Below, piece by piece: positions 27,514 to 38,326 of a stretch of DNA of 64,000 nucleotides. The position numbers and the translations under genes are program-made. Origin of the DNA: Xanthomonas sacchari. Its GTDB lineage: Bacteria; Pseudomonadota; Gammaproteobacteria; Xanthomonadales; Xanthomonadaceae. The stretch is from contig NZ_CP132343.1 in NCBI RefSeq assembly GCF_040529065.1, positions 4,340,001-4,404,000 on the forward strand, written 5' to 3'. The notes under the pieces are model-generated. The model made no database searches. It was not told the origin of the DNA and saw only the letters and a list, made by a program, of their open reading frames with translations. Positions within the stretch are counted from its first letter, which is position 1. Each line of letters starts with the position of its first letter.

Positions 27514-29247
27514 TCAGTCCACCAGCCCCAACGCGTCGACCACTTGCGCGCGCAATGCCGTACTGTCGCCGGCCTCCACGCAGCGCCACGCACCAGCATC
27601 CGGAGACAGGCCGCAGGCGGCGGTGGCGATCACCGGCTTGCCCAGCGCCATGGCCAGCAGCAGGCCACGCGGCTGCTGTTCGATCCAGGCCGGCAGCAGC
27701 ACCAGGGAGGCTGCGTGCACGCCTTCGGCCATCGACGCGACCCGCTGTACCGCGATGCCATTCCAGAAGTCCGGCGTTTCCTGCGCACCGGGCGGCAGCA
27801 GCAACACCAGCGGCAAATCACGCACTGCATCGCGCAGTTCGTAGGCGCCTTTGCGTGCCAATGTCGAGGCCGCCAGCAGCACCCGCGGCGCGGCGTCCTC
27901 AGTGATGACCGCCTGCTTCGCCGCGACCGCCGGGAGCGCCGGCCGTTGCCATTGCAGCGCGAGGCCACGGCTGCCGGCCAGCGCCAGCAATTCGCGGTGC
28001 GGGGTGATCCAGTGCCGCGCCTGCGCCAGCGCCGCACGCTCGGCGGCGACCAGCGCCGGATCGGCGCGGAAATCGCGCAAGGTGGGACTGTGCGGATGCC
28101 GCTGCGCGGCCACGTCCAGGCGCGCCTGCAGCAGGTGCATCGGCAAGGCGGTCATGCACACGTCCCAGCGCCGGCCCTGCAACTCGCCGGCCAGCCACAG
28201 GTCCGGCAACAGGCCCTGCGGCACCACCAGGTCTACATCGTGCGCGCCCAGCCGGCGCCGCAGCGCCCGCAGGCGGATGCGCTGCGCGCGCTGACGCGCC
28301 TGCGGCAACGGCATCCCGTGCCACAGCCACCAGCGCCGCAACAACGCCGCGCGCACTGCCGCAACGCTGTACCGCGGCAATGTCAGCACCCGATCGCCCG
28401 GCTGCTGCCGGCGCCGGCGGTCTTCGGCGAACTCCGGCCAGTCCTCGTCGACCAGCCAGGTGCGGTGCAAGCCCTCCGGCACCCCCGCCACATGCCGATG
28501 GCAGGTACTGCGGCCGCAGCGCGTGCAGTCGTTGGCGGCATCGACGCCGGCGGCCGCGATGCGCCGCTGCAGCGGTGGCAACGGCAATGCCGCTGGCGCC
28601 GCGGCACCGCCGCGGATGCGCACGTGCAGCGCCTCGCCATCCAGCCACACCTCCAGCCGCCACGGCGCGGCGGCGCGCAGGCGCAGGTCCACGTAGTTCC
28701 AGAACACCACCGCGTCGCGGTCGCGCTCGGCCAGGGAGCCGGCAATCACCTGGGTGTGGCGGTGCCGCTCGACGATCTCCAGGCCCTGCCGCAGCGCCGC
28801 GTCGTAGATCGCATTGGACACCTGGCACAGGCCGCCACCGATCGACGGCACCAGGCAGCCCTCGCGCAGTTCGCGGCCGGCAACGAAGCCGCGGCGGCGG
28901 GTGGCACGGCCGAGCTGGCGCCAGAAGCTGAAGGTGGCCCCGGCCGGCACCTCCACGCCGTGCAGCGCACGCGCGGCCAGGCGCAGGTTGTGGATCTTGC
29001 CGGCCACCAGCTGCGGCGCGGTCTCCTCGCTGTCGGGCCACAGCGCGGTGACCGATTCGGCACAGCTGCCGTCGGCGATCGCCAGGCCGGCGTCGCGGCG
29101 ATGCCGGCGCGGACCGTCGCGCAGATCGTGCAGCGCGCGGCGCAGTTGCAGCGCGCGGGTCTTGGCCCAGAACAGCAGGCTGCGCCAGCGCGACGGCAGT
29201 GGCGCCTGTGGCGGCGCCGACGCGTGCGGCTTCACTGTCGCTGGCAT
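27514..29247 (-). CDS. VanW-domain protein with glycosyltransferase-like C-terminus
   Basis: 577 aa from the ATG at 29247. Residues about 75-210 form a VanW domain: AGKIHNLRLAARALHGV, FSFWRQLGRATRRRGF, GREL and GGGLCQVSNAIYDAAL. A Cys/His cluster follows (Cys241, Cys244, Cys249, His250, His252: CTRCGRSTCHRH), possibly metal-binding. Residues about 290-577 look like a GT-B glycosyltransferase, with GT4-type LVLLPAWIEQQPRGLLLAMALGKPVIATAACG near the end. VanW has no established biochemical role. No signal peptide is visible. It diverges from an NADH dehydrogenase gene and ends convergent to priA. Confidence 0.75.
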   Translation of the reverse strand: MPATVKPHASAPPQAPLPSRWRSLLFWAKTRALQLRRALHDLRDGPRRHRRDAGLAIADGSCAESVTALWPDSEETAPQLVAGKIHNLRLAARALHGVEVPAGATFSFWRQLGRATRRRGFVAGRELREGCLVPSIGGGLCQVSNAIYDAALRQGLEIVERHRHTQVIAGSLAERDRDAVVFWNYVDLRLRAAAPWRLEVWLDGEALHVRIRGGAAAPAALPLPPLQRRIAAAGVDAANDCTRCGRSTCHRHVAGVPEGLHRTWLVDEDWPEFAEDRRRRQQPGDRVLTLPRYSVAAVRAALLRRWWLWHGMPLPQARQRAQRIRLRALRRRLGAHDVDLVVPQGLLPDLWLAGELQGRRWDVCMTALPMHLLQARLDVAAQRHPHSPTLRDFRADPALVAAERAALAQARHWITPHRELLALAGSRGLALQWQRPALPAVAAKQAVITEDAAPRVLLAASTLARKGAYELRDAVRDLPLVLLLPPGAQETPDFWNGIAVQRVASMAEGVHAASLVLLPAWIEQQPRGLLLAMALGKPVIATAACGLSPDAGAWRCVEAGDSTALRAQVVDALGLVD

Positions 29248-29439
29248 GATCGTGCGTCCTCCCTGTCGCTGACCGCGCTTGGCATCGCGCTACTATACGG
29301 ACATGCAGGTCCGGCCCTCGACGATCGCGCAGCGCCTCACTGGCCGCGCGCGTTTCCGTGGATCGGTGCGCCACGCGCGCCCACGACCGTCGCGCCGACA
29401 CCGGACGCCTCCTTTCCTCTCCCCCTCCTGGAGTCCTGC

Positions 29440-30732
29440 ATGGACAACACACGCGTGCCGCACCTGATCGTGATCGGCGGCGGCTTCGCCGGCTTGTGGG
29501 CCACCCGCGCCCTGGCCAGGACGCCGTTGCGCATCACCCTGATCGACCGCCGCAACCATCATCTGTTCCAGCCGCTGCTATACCAGGTCGCCACCGCCGG
29601 CTTGTCGGCGCCGGACATCGCCGCGCCGCTGCGGCAGATCCTGCGCCACCAGGACAACGTCGAAGTACGCCTGGGCGAGGTCGTCGACATCGACAAGCAG
29701 ACGCGGCAGGTGCGCCTGGCCGACGGCCAGACGCTGGCCTACGACTACCTGCTGGTCGCCACCGGCGCCACCCACGCCTATTTCGGCCACGACGACTGGG
29801 CGGCGCATGCGCCGGGCCTGAAGACCCTGGACGACGCGCTGCAACTGCGCCGGCACCTGCTGCTGGCATTCGAGCGCGCCGAAGCGGAAACCGACCCCGC
29901 CGCGCGCGCGGCCTGGCTCAGCTTCGCCATCGTCGGCGGCGGCCCCACCGGCGTCGAACTGGCCGGCACCCTGGCCGAGATCGCCCGGCACACGCTGAAG
30001 CACGAGTTCCGCCGCATCGACCCGGCCGAGGCGCGGGTGCGGCTGATCGAGGCCGGCCCGCGGGTGCTGTCCTCCTTCCCCGAGCACCTCTCGGCCAAGG
30101 CGCAGAAGCAGTTGGAAAAGCTCGGGGTGGAAGTGCTGACCGGCGTGCCAGTCGCCGACATCGACGCCAGCGGCTATCGCCTCGGCAGCACCTTCGTGCC
30201 GGCGCGGACCGTTGTCTGGGCCGCCGGCGTGGCCGCCTCGCCGCTGGCGAAGACCCTGCAGACGCCGCTGGACCGCAGCGGCCGCGTGCAGGTGCAGCCG
30301 GACCTGAGCGTGCCGGGCCATCCGGAACTGTTCGTCGCCGGCGACCTGGCCGCGGTGCAGCAGGCCGATGGCCGCCCGGTGCCCGGCGTGGCGCCGGCCG
30401 CCAAGCAGATGGGCCGGCACGTCGCCGACACCCTGCGCCGGCGGCTGCGCGGCGACACCGCCAGCGTGCCGTTCCGCTACGCCGACTACGGCAACCTGGC
30501 CACCATCGGGCGCATGGCCGCGATCGTGCACCTGGGCCGGCTGCAGCTCTCCGGCGTGCTGGCCTGGTGGTTCTGGCTGGCCGCGCACGTGTTCTTCCTG
30601 ATCGGCTTCCGCAACCGCGTGGTGGTGCTGCTCAACTGGGCCTGGGCGTATTGGAGCTACCAGCGCGCCGCACGCATCATCCTCGGCGATCCGCCCGCGG
30701 CGGAGGACACGCAGCCGCTCGCGGACAGGTGA
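29440..30732 (+). CDS. ndh: Type II NADH:quinone oxidoreductase (NDH-2)
   Basis: 430 aa from the ATG at 29440, with GGAG upstream as ribosome-binding site. Two Rossmann folds: FAD site VIGGGFAGLWATRALA and NADH site IVGGGPTGVELAGTLAEI. The second FAD motif is LFVAGDLAAVQ. The HHLFQPLLYQVATAGLS stretch is diagnostic for NDH-2. The C-terminal hydrophobic part (LAWWFWLAAHVFFLIGF) anchors it to the inner membrane. It feeds electrons from NADH to quinone without pumping protons. Confidence 0.92.
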   Translation: MDNTRVPHLIVIGGGFAGLWATRALARTPLRITLIDRRNHHLFQPLLYQVATAGLSAPDIAAPLRQILRHQDNVEVRLGEVVDIDKQTRQVRLADGQTLAYDYLLVATGATHAYFGHDDWAAHAPGLKTLDDALQLRRHLLLAFERAEAETDPAARAAWLSFAIVGGGPTGVELAGTLAEIARHTLKHEFRRIDPAEARVRLIEAGPRVLSSFPEHLSAKAQKQLEKLGVEVLTGVPVADIDASGYRLGSTFVPARTVVWAAGVAASPLAKTLQTPLDRSGRVQVQPDLSVPGHPELFVAGDLAAVQQADGRPVPGVAPAAKQMGRHVADTLRRRLRGDTASVPFRYADYGNLATIGRMAAIVHLGRLQLSGVLAWWFWLAAHVFFLIGFRNRVVVLLNWAWAYWSYQRAARIILGDPPAAEDTQPLADR

Positions 30733-30789
30733 CACTGCAGGACGGGGCTGCGATCCTAGCCGGCCTTTTGCTGCGGCGCAGTCCCCGTC

Positions 30790-31407
30790 TTGGCGACCTT
30801 CCTGTTCCTGCTCGACCTGCTGGGCACCTTCGTGTTCGCGATCAGCGGCGCCACCGTCGGCGTACGCCATCGCCTGGACCTGTTCGGCGTGCTGGTGCTG
30901 TCGTGCGCGGCCGCGGTCTCCGGCGGCATCGCCCGCGACGTATTGATCGGCGCCACCCCGCCGGCGGCGCTGGCCGACGTGCGCTATCTCGGCGTCGCCT
31001 GCCTGGCCGGGCTGCTGGCCTTCTACCGCCACCACACGGTCGAGCGCCTGCGCAATCCGGTGCAGATCTTCGATGCGATGGGCCTGGCGCTGTTCGCGGT
31101 GTACGGCACCAGCAAGGCGCTGGCGTTCGGCCTGGGCCCGCTGAGCGCGACCCTGCTGGGCATGCTCAGCGGCATCGGCGGCGGCATCGTCCGCGACCTG
31201 CTGGTGGCGCGCACGCCGGTGGTGCTGCAGGCCGAGCTGTACGCGGTGGCCGCCCTGCTCGGCGGCGGCGTGGTCGCCGCGGCGCAGGTGCTGCACCTGC
31301 CGCAGCCCTGGGGCCTGGGGGTGGGCGCGGTGCTGTGCTTCGGCCTGCGCTTCATGGCGATCCGCTACGGCTGGCACCTGCCGGTGGCACGGCCGCCGGA
31401 GTCGTAG
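30790..31407 (+). CDS. TRIC-family membrane channel (UPF0126/YicG type)
   Basis: 205 aa, starting at TTG (30790) because no ATG or GTG fits the conserved N-terminus ATFLFLLDLLGTFVFAISGA. About six to seven transmembrane helices form two related halves: each has a GG-containing helix (SGGIARDVLIGATPPAAL and GGGIVRDLLVARTPVVL). This matches prokaryotic trimeric intracellular cation channels, which pass monovalent cations; some relatives have been linked to amino acid transport. It is 57 bp after ndh. Confidence 0.85.
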   Translation: MATFLFLLDLLGTFVFAISGATVGVRHRLDLFGVLVLSCAAAVSGGIARDVLIGATPPAALADVRYLGVACLAGLLAFYRHHTVERLRNPVQIFDAMGLALFAVYGTSKALAFGLGPLSATLLGMLSGIGGGIVRDLLVARTPVVLQAELYAVAALLGGGVVAAAQVLHLPQPWGLGVGAVLCFGLRFMAIRYGWHLPVARPPES

Positions 31408-31467
31408 CCAATCGCGGGCGCGCCGGCAGTCGCCGATCCGCGAGACAGCCCAGGCGCAAACAGAAAA

Positions 31468-31490
31468 GGCCCGGCGATGCCGGGCCCTTT
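31468..31490. terminator. Bidirectional terminator between TRIC gene and rpoH
   Basis: An 8-bp stem GGCCCGGC / GCCGGGCC (31468-31475, 31479-31486) is flanked by AAAA on the left and CTTT on the right, so it can end transcription on both strands of this convergent pair. Confidence 0.65.
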
Positions 31491-31520
31491 CGCGCGTTGC
31501 AAGCGATCGCCACGGGCGAC

Positions 31521-32399
<879 letters not shown>

Positions 32400-32411
32400 A
32401 GGGCTCATCTT

Positions 32412-32434
32412 AGCAGTCTACTAATTGGACTGCT
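32412..32434 (-). promoter_or_regulatory. 5' hairpin at the rpoH translation start
   Basis: AGCAGTC and GACTGCT (32412-32418, 32428-32434) form a 7-bp stem with a 9-nt AT-rich loop, ending 3 nt before the ATG at 32408 and 12 nt before 32399. No strong Shine-Dalgarno is seen. It could act as a thermosensor or initiation block. Confidence 0.4.
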
Positions 32435-32574
32435 GGGTACAGTAAAAAGTTCCTGTGTTCTGTTTATGCAACATATGAATCAGGAATAACACTGCAGCAC
32501 AAGCCACTGAAACAATCCGGAAGCATCGCGGCTTCCATCTTCTGACCACCAAACTACCATCCAGTTCGCGAAAA

Positions 32575-32599
32575 CGGCGTCCACATGCGGTGGACGCCG
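32575..32599 (-). terminator. Rho-independent terminator of ung
   Basis: On the minus strand, CGGCGTCCAC pairs with GTGGACGCCG (10 bp, 5-nt loop) and is followed directly by TTTT, 20 bp after the ung stop. Confidence 0.8.
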
Positions 32600-32618
32600 C
32601 GCCCTGTCCAACCGGGGT

Positions 32619-33350
32619 TCAGGCGCCGCGCAGGGCCGCTTCCAGCTCCGCGCGCGGCGGCAGACTCCAGTCGATGGGGGCGGCGCCCCGGCGCTTCAAG
32701 TACTCGTTGGCCGCGGAGAAATGCTTGCAGCCGAGGAAGCCGCGGTGCGCCGACAGCGGCGAGGGGTGCGGCGCCTTCAGCACGCGGTGGCGGCGGGTAT
32801 CGATGACCTTGCCCTTGGCCTGGGCATAGCTGCCCCAGAGCAGGAACACCAGGCCCTCGCGCTCGCGGTTGAGGGTCTCCACGACGTGGTCGGTGAAGCC
32901 CTCCCAGCCCTTGCCCTGATGCGCACCGGCGCGGCCCTCCTCCACCGTCAGCACCGCGTTGAGCAGCAGCACGCCGCGCTGCGCCCACGGCAGCAGGCAG
33001 CCGTGGTCCGGCCGGCGGATGCCCAGGTCGTCCTCGATCTCTTTATAGATGTTCAGCAGCGACGGCGGCACCGGCACCCCCGGCAGCACCGAGAAGCACA
33101 GCCCGTGCGCCTGGCCGTAGCCGTGGTACGGGTCCTGGCCGAGGATCACCACCTCCACCTTTTCGAACGGGGTGGCGTCGAAGGCGGCGAAGATCTGCCG
33201 CCCCGGCGGGAACACCCGCGCGCCGGCGGCCTTGCGCTGGCGCAGGAACGTGGCCAGTTCGCGCATCTCCGGGCGCAGCAGCCAGTCGCCGACCTGCGCC
33301 TTCCACGACGGCTCCAGCTGGATCCGGCTTTCGTCTTCGTTGTTGCTCAT
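32619..33350 (-). CDS. ung: Uracil-DNA glycosylase, family 1
   Basis: 243 aa. Motif [19 protein letters not shown] with the catalytic Asp73, and motif [15 protein letters not shown] with the catalytic His. The uracil-specificity LLLNAVLTV stretch is also present. It removes uracil from DNA to start base-excision repair. Its start [14 protein letters not shown] is the only good one. A double-receiver protein gene lies 28 bp upstream on the same strand. Confidence 0.96.
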   Translation of the reverse strand: MSNNEDESRIQLEPSWKAQVGDWLLRPEMRELATFLRQRKAAGARVFPPGRQIFAAFDATPFEKVEVVILGQDPYHGYGQAHGLCFSVLPGVPVPPSLLNIYKEIEDDLGIRRPDHGCLLPWAQRGVLLLNAVLTVEEGRAGAHQGKGWEGFTDHVVETLNREREGLVFLLWGSYAQAKGKVIDTRRHRVLKAPHPSPLSAHRGFLGCKHFSAANEYLKRRGAAPIDWSLPPRAELEAALRGA

Positions 33351-33378
33351 CGCTTGCAGGCTCGGGACATCACATCAA

Positions 33379-34221
33379 TCAAAAGGTCACGGCGATCTCG
33401 TCGAGCCGGGCCAGGCGCAACTGAAACAGCACCTTGGTGACCAGCAGGCGCTCTTCGATCGGCTTCTGCACCAGGTCGTTGGCACCGGCGCGCAGCAGCT
33501 CGGACTGGGTGTGCGGATTGCTGTCGCCGGTCATCACCAGCACCGGCATGCGCCGCTTGCCGTAGGCGAAGTCGACGCGGATGCGCTGGACCACGTCGCG
33601 GCCGTTGAGTTCGCCCTTGAGGGTGACGTCGGTCAGCACCAGGTCGATGCGGCGGGTGGTGCGGCCCAGCGACTCGGCGGTGAGCAGCGCGAATGCGTCC
33701 TCGGCGCTGAGCACGTGCACCACGTGCAATTGCTGGCGCTCAAGCATGCGCTTGGTCGCCTCGGCCACCACCCGGCTGTCCTCGACGTAGAGCACGGTGG
33801 CGCCGGCCACCGGCTGCGGCTGCACGTAGCCGCGGATGAAGGTGGCCAGCGCCTCGTGGCCGAGCGCCTTGTCGAAGTAGTCGGTGACGTACTCGGTGAA
33901 ACGGCGCTCGACCAGGTGCTGTTGGGCGTCGCCGGAGACCACGATCACCGGCACGTAGGCCTGGCCGGCGGCTTCGCGCACGCTGCGGGCCAGGGTCAGG
34001 CCGTCGCCGTCGGGCAGCCCCAGCGAGGTGGTGACCAGGTCGACCGGGCCGGCCTCCAGCGCGGCGCGCGCCTCGGCGATGCTGGCGCAGCCGACCACGG
34101 TCACGTCGGGCAGTTCACGATGCAGCACGTCGGCGATCAGCTTGCGCACCAGCTTCGAGCCATCGACCACCATCACCCGGGGGGCGGCGCTGATCAGATG
34201 CTTGAGCTCGTGCCCGGCCAT
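33379..34221 (-). CDS. Tandem receiver-domain protein; first receiver degenerate
   Basis: 280 aa made of two CheY-like receiver domains (about residues 14-125 and 142-270). There is no output domain. The second receiver has a phosphoacceptor Asp in DLVLTDVTLKG and the Lys in LVQKPIEE. The first lacks the phosphoacceptor: the site reads DLVTTSLGLPDGDG, with Ser where Asp belongs, and the acidic pair is reduced (MVVDGSKLVRK). So the first half is a pseudo-receiver and the second probably phosphorylatable. No histidine kinase is adjacent. It sits between ftsX and ung. Confidence 0.85.
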   Translation of the reverse strand: MAGHELKHLISAAPRVMVVDGSKLVRKLIADVLHRELPDVTVVGCASIAEARAALEAGPVDLVTTSLGLPDGDGLTLARSVREAAGQAYVPVIVVSGDAQQHLVERRFTEYVTDYFDKALGHEALATFIRGYVQPQPVAGATVLYVEDSRVVAEATKRMLERQQLHVVHVLSAEDAFALLTAESLGRTTRRIDLVLTDVTLKGELNGRDVVQRIRVDFAYGKRRMPVLVMTGDSNPHTQSELLRAGANDLVQKPIEERLLVTKVLFQLRLARLDEIAVTF

Positions 34222-34228
34222 GTGCGCC

Positions 34229-35173
34229 TCAGGTGTCGGTGGGCCGCGTCTGGCGCAGGAAGTGGCCGGTCACCAGCCAGGCGCCGAGCCAGCCCAGCAG
34301 CAGGGTGCCGAGCAGCACGAAGCCGGCATGCAGCGCGTCCAGCCCGTGCAGCACGAAGTGGCTGCCGTAGCTGTCGGCCAGCGCCGCCAGCGGCTGGCCC
34401 AGGGCCATGCCGGAGGCGGCGAGCAGGCCCAGCGCCAGCACCCCGGCGCCGAAACCGTACCAGGCGCCGAGGTACAGGAACGGGCGGCGGATGAAACCGT
34501 CGCTGGCGCCGAGCAGCTGCAGCACGCCGATCTCCTCGCGTCGCGATTGGATGTCCAGGCGCACGGTGTTGCCGACCACCAGCACCGCACCGGCGCCGAG
34601 CAGCAGCGACAGCACCTGCACCAGGCGTTCGCCGAAATGCAGCCAGCCATCCAGGCGCTTGCGCCACAGCGCGTCGTGCTGGACCAGGTCGGCCTGCGGC
34701 AGCGCGGTCAGCGCCGTCGCCAGCGGGGTGTCGTCGGCCGCGGCCGGGGTGACGATCAGCAGCGTCGGCAGCGGGTTGTCCTGCAGCGCGTCCAGCGCTT
34801 CGCCCAGGCCGGCGCTGTCGCGCAGCTCGGCCATGCCTTCGGCGGGGGTGCGCAGCGTTACCGCGGCCACGTCGGCGCGGCCGCGGAGGGTCTGCGCCAG
34901 CGCCTGCGCCGCGGCGGCGTCGACGTCGGTCTTCAGGAACACGTTGATGTCGCGCGACTGCTGCACGCTGCCGGCGAACTGCTTGAGGTTGTCCAGGGCG
35001 ATCGACAGGCCCAGCGGCAGGGTCAGCGCCAGCGCCATCACCGCCATGGTCAGCAGCGTGGCCCACGGCTTGCGCATGGCGCGACCGAGGCTGTAAACGA
35101 TGCTGTGCAGGTGGTGGTCCCACCACACGCCCAGCCGCGAGGGCGCCGCGGCGCCGGCGTTGCGCGCGCTCAT
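34229..35173 (-). CDS. ftsX: Cell division protein FtsX
   Basis: 314 aa. An N-terminal cytoplasmic segment (WWDHHLHSIVYSLGRAMRKPW), a first TM helix, a periplasmic loop of about 120 residues (DINVFLKTDVDAAAAQAL, typical FtsX), then three more TM helices in the C-terminal half with the conserved VRLDIQSRREEIGVLQLLGAS. With FtsE it forms the ABC-like complex that activates septal amidases through EnvC. Overlaps ftsE by 4 bp (ATGA), so they are translationally coupled. Confidence 0.95.
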   Translation of the reverse strand: MSARNAGAAAPSRLGVWWDHHLHSIVYSLGRAMRKPWATLLTMAVMALALTLPLGLSIALDNLKQFAGSVQQSRDINVFLKTDVDAAAAQALAQTLRGRADVAAVTLRTPAEGMAELRDSAGLGEALDALQDNPLPTLLIVTPAAADDTPLATALTALPQADLVQHDALWRKRLDGWLHFGERLVQVLSLLLGAGAVLVVGNTVRLDIQSRREEIGVLQLLGASDGFIRRPFLYLGAWYGFGAGVLALGLLAASGMALGQPLAALADSYGSHFVLHGLDALHAGFVLLGTLLLGWLGAWLVTGHFLRQTRPTDT

Positions 35174-35856
35174 TCGGCCAGGTCCTGCGGCGAGATGTCG
35201 TCGATCAGGCGGCCGTGATCCAGGATCAGCACGCGCTTGCGCATCTGCTTGAGCAGGGCCAGATCGTGGCTGACCACCAGCACGCTGGTGCCGCGCGCCG
35301 GCAGTTCGGCGAACAGTTGCATGATTTCCGCGGCCAGGGTCGGGTCGAGGTTGCCGGTGGGCTCGTCGGCGACCAGCAGCCGCGGCTCGCCGACCATCGC
35401 GCGGGCGATGCCGACGCGCTGCTGCTCGCCGGCCGACAGCTGCGAGGGCAATGCCTTCTCGCGATGGCCCAGGCCCATGCGCTCGAGCACCGAGCGCACG
35501 CGCTTGCCGATCTCGACCCGGCGGGTGCCGCGCAGGATCAGCGGCAGCGCCACGTTCTCGGCGATGCTGCGGTCGGTGAGCAGGCGGTGGTCCTGATAGA
35601 CCGCGCCGACCTCGCGCCGGTGCAGCGGCACGCGGCGGCCGCGCACCTTCAGCAGGTTGCGCTCGCCGAACAGCACGGCGCCGCGCGAGGGCCGCTCGCT
35701 CAGGTGGATCAGCTTGAGCAGGGTGCTCTTGCCGGCACCGGAATGGCCGGTGACGAACAGCATCTCGCCCTCCTCGACCTCGAAGCTGACGTCCACCAGC
35801 GCCGCGTGGCCGCCGGCGTACTGTTTGCTGACATTGTCGAACCGCAGAACGCTCAT
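35170..35856 (-). CDS. ftsE: Cell division ATP-binding protein FtsE
   Basis: 228 aa ABC ATPase. Walker [16 protein letters not shown]-loop VYQDHRLL, signature [14 protein letters not shown] (Ala in place of the usual second Gly), Walker [14 protein letters not shown], and switch His in VVSHD. It powers FtsX at the divisome. It is the first gene of the ftsE-ftsX pair. The next gene upstream, rhlB, is on the same strand with a 73-bp gap. Confidence 0.95.
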   Translation of the reverse strand: MSVLRFDNVSKQYAGGHAALVDVSFEVEEGEMLFVTGHSGAGKSTLLKLIHLSERPSRGAVLFGERNLLKVRGRRVPLHRREVGAVYQDHRLLTDRSIAENVALPLILRGTRRVEIGKRVRSVLERMGLGHREKALPSQLSAGEQQRVGIARAMVGEPRLLVADEPTGNLDPTLAAEIMQLFAELPARGTSVLVVSHDLALLKQMRKRVLILDHGRLIDDISPQDLAE

Positions 35857-35929
35857 CCGGCGATTATGCCGGAGCGGCTGGGGTGTTCGTCCACCGCGCG
35901 CGTCGCACGCGACGGACGGCCGGTCCGGC

Positions 35930-37687
35930 TCAGGAGCTGGACACCAGCGAGCGCAGCTTGCGGCCCAGGCGGGTCAGGAACGAATCGTTCTTCGCCGCCG
36001 CACCACGCTCGGCCTGGCGCGCGGCCTTGACCGGGGTGGCCACGACCTGCACCGGCTTGGTCGGGGCCGCGGTCGCCGGAGCGGCGCTGCCGTTGCCGGC
36101 CGGTGCCCCCTCGGCACCTTCCAGCGGGCGTCCGCCGCGACGGCGACGGCGCTTGCGCGGCGGACGCTCGCCCTCAACCGCGGGCGCTGCGCCCTCGGCC
36201 GGCGCAGCACGCGGCGGCTTGGGGGCAGGCGCCGGCGCGGCGGCAGCCGGCGCAGTGCCGTCGGCCGCAGCGGCCGTGGCATCGGCCGGACGCGGCGTGC
36301 GCGGACGCCGCGGCTTGCCATCGGCGCTGCGCGACTCGCCACGGCCGCCCGGGCCGCTGCGGCCGCCGCCGGGCTTGCCGCGACCGCCGCCACGACGCTG
36401 CTCGTCAGCCTCGCGCTGGGCGCGGGCCTCGCGGAAGATCTCGCCGATGCTCTCGTCACTCTCGGCCTCGGCGGCCTCGCCCTCCACCGGCGCGCGCGGG
36501 GTGCGCGGCAGCGCCACCAGCAGCTCGGCGGTGACCGGCTCGACCGGGATCTTCTGCTCGATGTAGGCCTCGATGTCCGGCAGGCTCATCGCATAGCGCT
36601 CGCAGGCGAAGCTGATCGCGTCGCCCTCCTCGCCCAGCCGCGCGGTGCGGCCGATGCGGTGCACGTAGTCCTCGGCGTCGAAGGGCAGGTCGTAGTTGTA
36701 GACGTACTTGACCCCGTCGATGTGCAGGCCGCGCGCGGCCACGTCGGTGGCCACCAGGATCTCCAACTGGCCCTTCTGGAAGCGGTTGAGCAGGGTCTCG
36801 CGCTTCTTCTGCGGCACGTCGCCGGACAGCACGCCGACCCGGTAGCCGTTGCGCTCCAGCGAACGCGCCACGCGCTCGACGAAGGCCTTGGTGTTGACGA
36901 ACACCATGGTCCGCGCGCCCTCGCTGCGCGACAGCAGGCCCAGCAGCAGGGTCAGCTTCTCCTCGTCGGAGGGGAAGTAGATGCGCTGGCGCACGCGCGC
37001 GGCGGTGATGCTCTCGGTTTCGACCACGAGCTTTTCCGGCTCGTTCATGTGTTCGTAGGCCAGCTCCAGCACGCGGTGGCTGAGGGTGGCCGAGAACAGC
37101 AGGGTCTGGCGGGTGCCGCGCTCGGGCATGCGCCGCAGCAGGAAGCGGATGTCCTTGATGAAGCCCAGGTCGAACATGCGGTCGGCTTCGTCGAGCACGC
37201 AGATCTCGCAGGCGTGCAGCGACACCACCTTGTGCTGCTTGACGTAGTCGATCAGGCGGCCGGGGGTGGCGATGATCACGTCCACGCCCTGCTGCAGCAG
37301 TTCGCGCTGCTTGTCGTAGTCCACGCCGCCGTAGACCAGGGCGAAGCGCAGGCCCAGTTCGGAGCCGAACTTGACCGCGTCCTTGTGGATCTGGATCGCC
37401 AGTTCGCGGGTCGGGGCCAGGATCAGCGCGCGCGGATCCTCCGGCTTGCGGTCGGCCAGCGCCGGGCGGCTGAGCAGGCGGTTCATCACCGCCACCAGGA
37501 ACGCCAGGGTCTTGCCGGTGCCGGTCTGGGCCTGGCCGGCCACGTCGCGGCCCGGAAGGGCCACCGGCAGGGTCAGCGCCTGGATCGGGGTGCAGCGGGT
37601 GAAGCCGGCGCTTTCGAGGCCTGCGAGCAGCGCAGGATGCAGGTCGAACGCGGAAAAAGTCACATCGGTCAGCGGTTTGTCGCTCAT
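35930..37687 (-). CDS. rhlB: ATP-dependent RNA helicase RhlB with long C-terminal tail
   Basis: 585 aa from the ATG at 37687 ([18 protein letters not shown]); the ATG just before it at 37690 is equally possible. The core (about residues 1-400) has the DEAD-box set: Q motif, [36 protein letters not shown], and [10 protein letters not shown]. Residues about 420-585 are an Arg/Gly/Pro/Ala-rich, probably disordered tail with a poly-basic KRRRRRGG patch, much longer than in E. coli RhlB. It should unwind RNA for the degradosome. It is divergent from trxA, keeping the rhlB-trxA-rho order. Confidence 0.95.
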   Translation of the reverse strand: MSDKPLTDVTFSAFDLHPALLAGLESAGFTRCTPIQALTLPVALPGRDVAGQAQTGTGKTLAFLVAVMNRLLSRPALADRKPEDPRALILAPTRELAIQIHKDAVKFGSELGLRFALVYGGVDYDKQRELLQQGVDVIIATPGRLIDYVKQHKVVSLHACEICVLDEADRMFDLGFIKDIRFLLRRMPERGTRQTLLFSATLSHRVLELAYEHMNEPEKLVVETESITAARVRQRIYFPSDEEKLTLLLGLLSRSEGARTMVFVNTKAFVERVARSLERNGYRVGVLSGDVPQKKRETLLNRFQKGQLEILVATDVAARGLHIDGVKYVYNYDLPFDAEDYVHRIGRTARLGEEGDAISFACERYAMSLPDIEAYIEQKIPVEPVTAELLVALPRTPRAPVEGEAAEAESDESIGEIFREARAQREADEQRRGGGRGKPGGGRSGPGGRGESRSADGKPRRPRTPRPADATAAAADGTAPAAAAPAPAPKPPRAAPAEGAAPAVEGERPPRKRRRRRGGRPLEGAEGAPAGNGSAAPATAAPTKPVQVVATPVKAARQAERGAAAKNDSFLTRLGRKLRSLVSSS

Positions 37688-37889
37688 CATTCCATCTTCG
37701 TGAGGCCACCCCGCCCGAAGCGTAAGGTCGCGGCTTGCATCGGTCCCGGCAGCGTCGCACACTGGCGTCTTCCATGCCGGGTCGCGCGACAGGGGGAATC
37801 CCTTGAGATCGCCGCGCAATGCCCCAGTTTACCGCAATGCGGCGGCCACCCGGTCCGGCCAGTCGCATTGGCCCAGGAGAACCCCCAAA

Positions 37890-38231
37890 GTGAGCGACAA
37901 GGTGCTTTACGTCGGCGACGCCGATTTCGATGCCACGGTGCTGCAGTCCGACGAGCCGGTCCTGGTGGACTTCTGGGCCGAGTGGTGCGGCCCGTGCAAG
38001 ATGATCGCGCCGGTGCTGGACGACCTCGCCGACGCCTACGACGGCCGCCTCAAGGTCGCCAAGGTCAACGTGGACGAGAACCGCGCCACCGCGATCAAGT
38101 ACCACGTCCGCTCGATCCCGATGCTGCTGCTGTTCAAGAACGGCCAGATCCAGGCCACCCAGATCGGCGCGGTCGGCAAGGGCCAGCTGACCCAGATGAT
38201 CGACAAGACCCTGGGCAGCAGCGCCGCCTGA
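37890..38231 (+). CDS. trxA: Thioredoxin
   Basis: 113 aa starting at GTG (37890) behind an AGGAGA ribosome-binding site; the upstream extension lacks thioredoxin character. Active site WCGPCK in VDFWAEWCGPCKMIAP, cis-Pro in RSIPMLLLF. It reduces disulfides in ribonucleotide reductase, PAPS reductase and others. It lies in the conserved slot between rhlB and rho. Confidence 0.96.
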   Translation: MSDKVLYVGDADFDATVLQSDEPVLVDFWAEWCGPCKMIAPVLDDLADAYDGRLKVAKVNVDENRATAIKYHVRSIPMLLLFKNGQIQATQIGAVGKGQLTQMIDKTLGSSAA

Positions 38232-38326
38232 CGCCCGCTGCCGGCACCGCTCCGCAACCGGAGCGGCGCCGCGGCAGTCCCGCCGGCGCTGCATCGCCGG
38301 CGGCTGAATCGCCCGCAAACGCCTGC

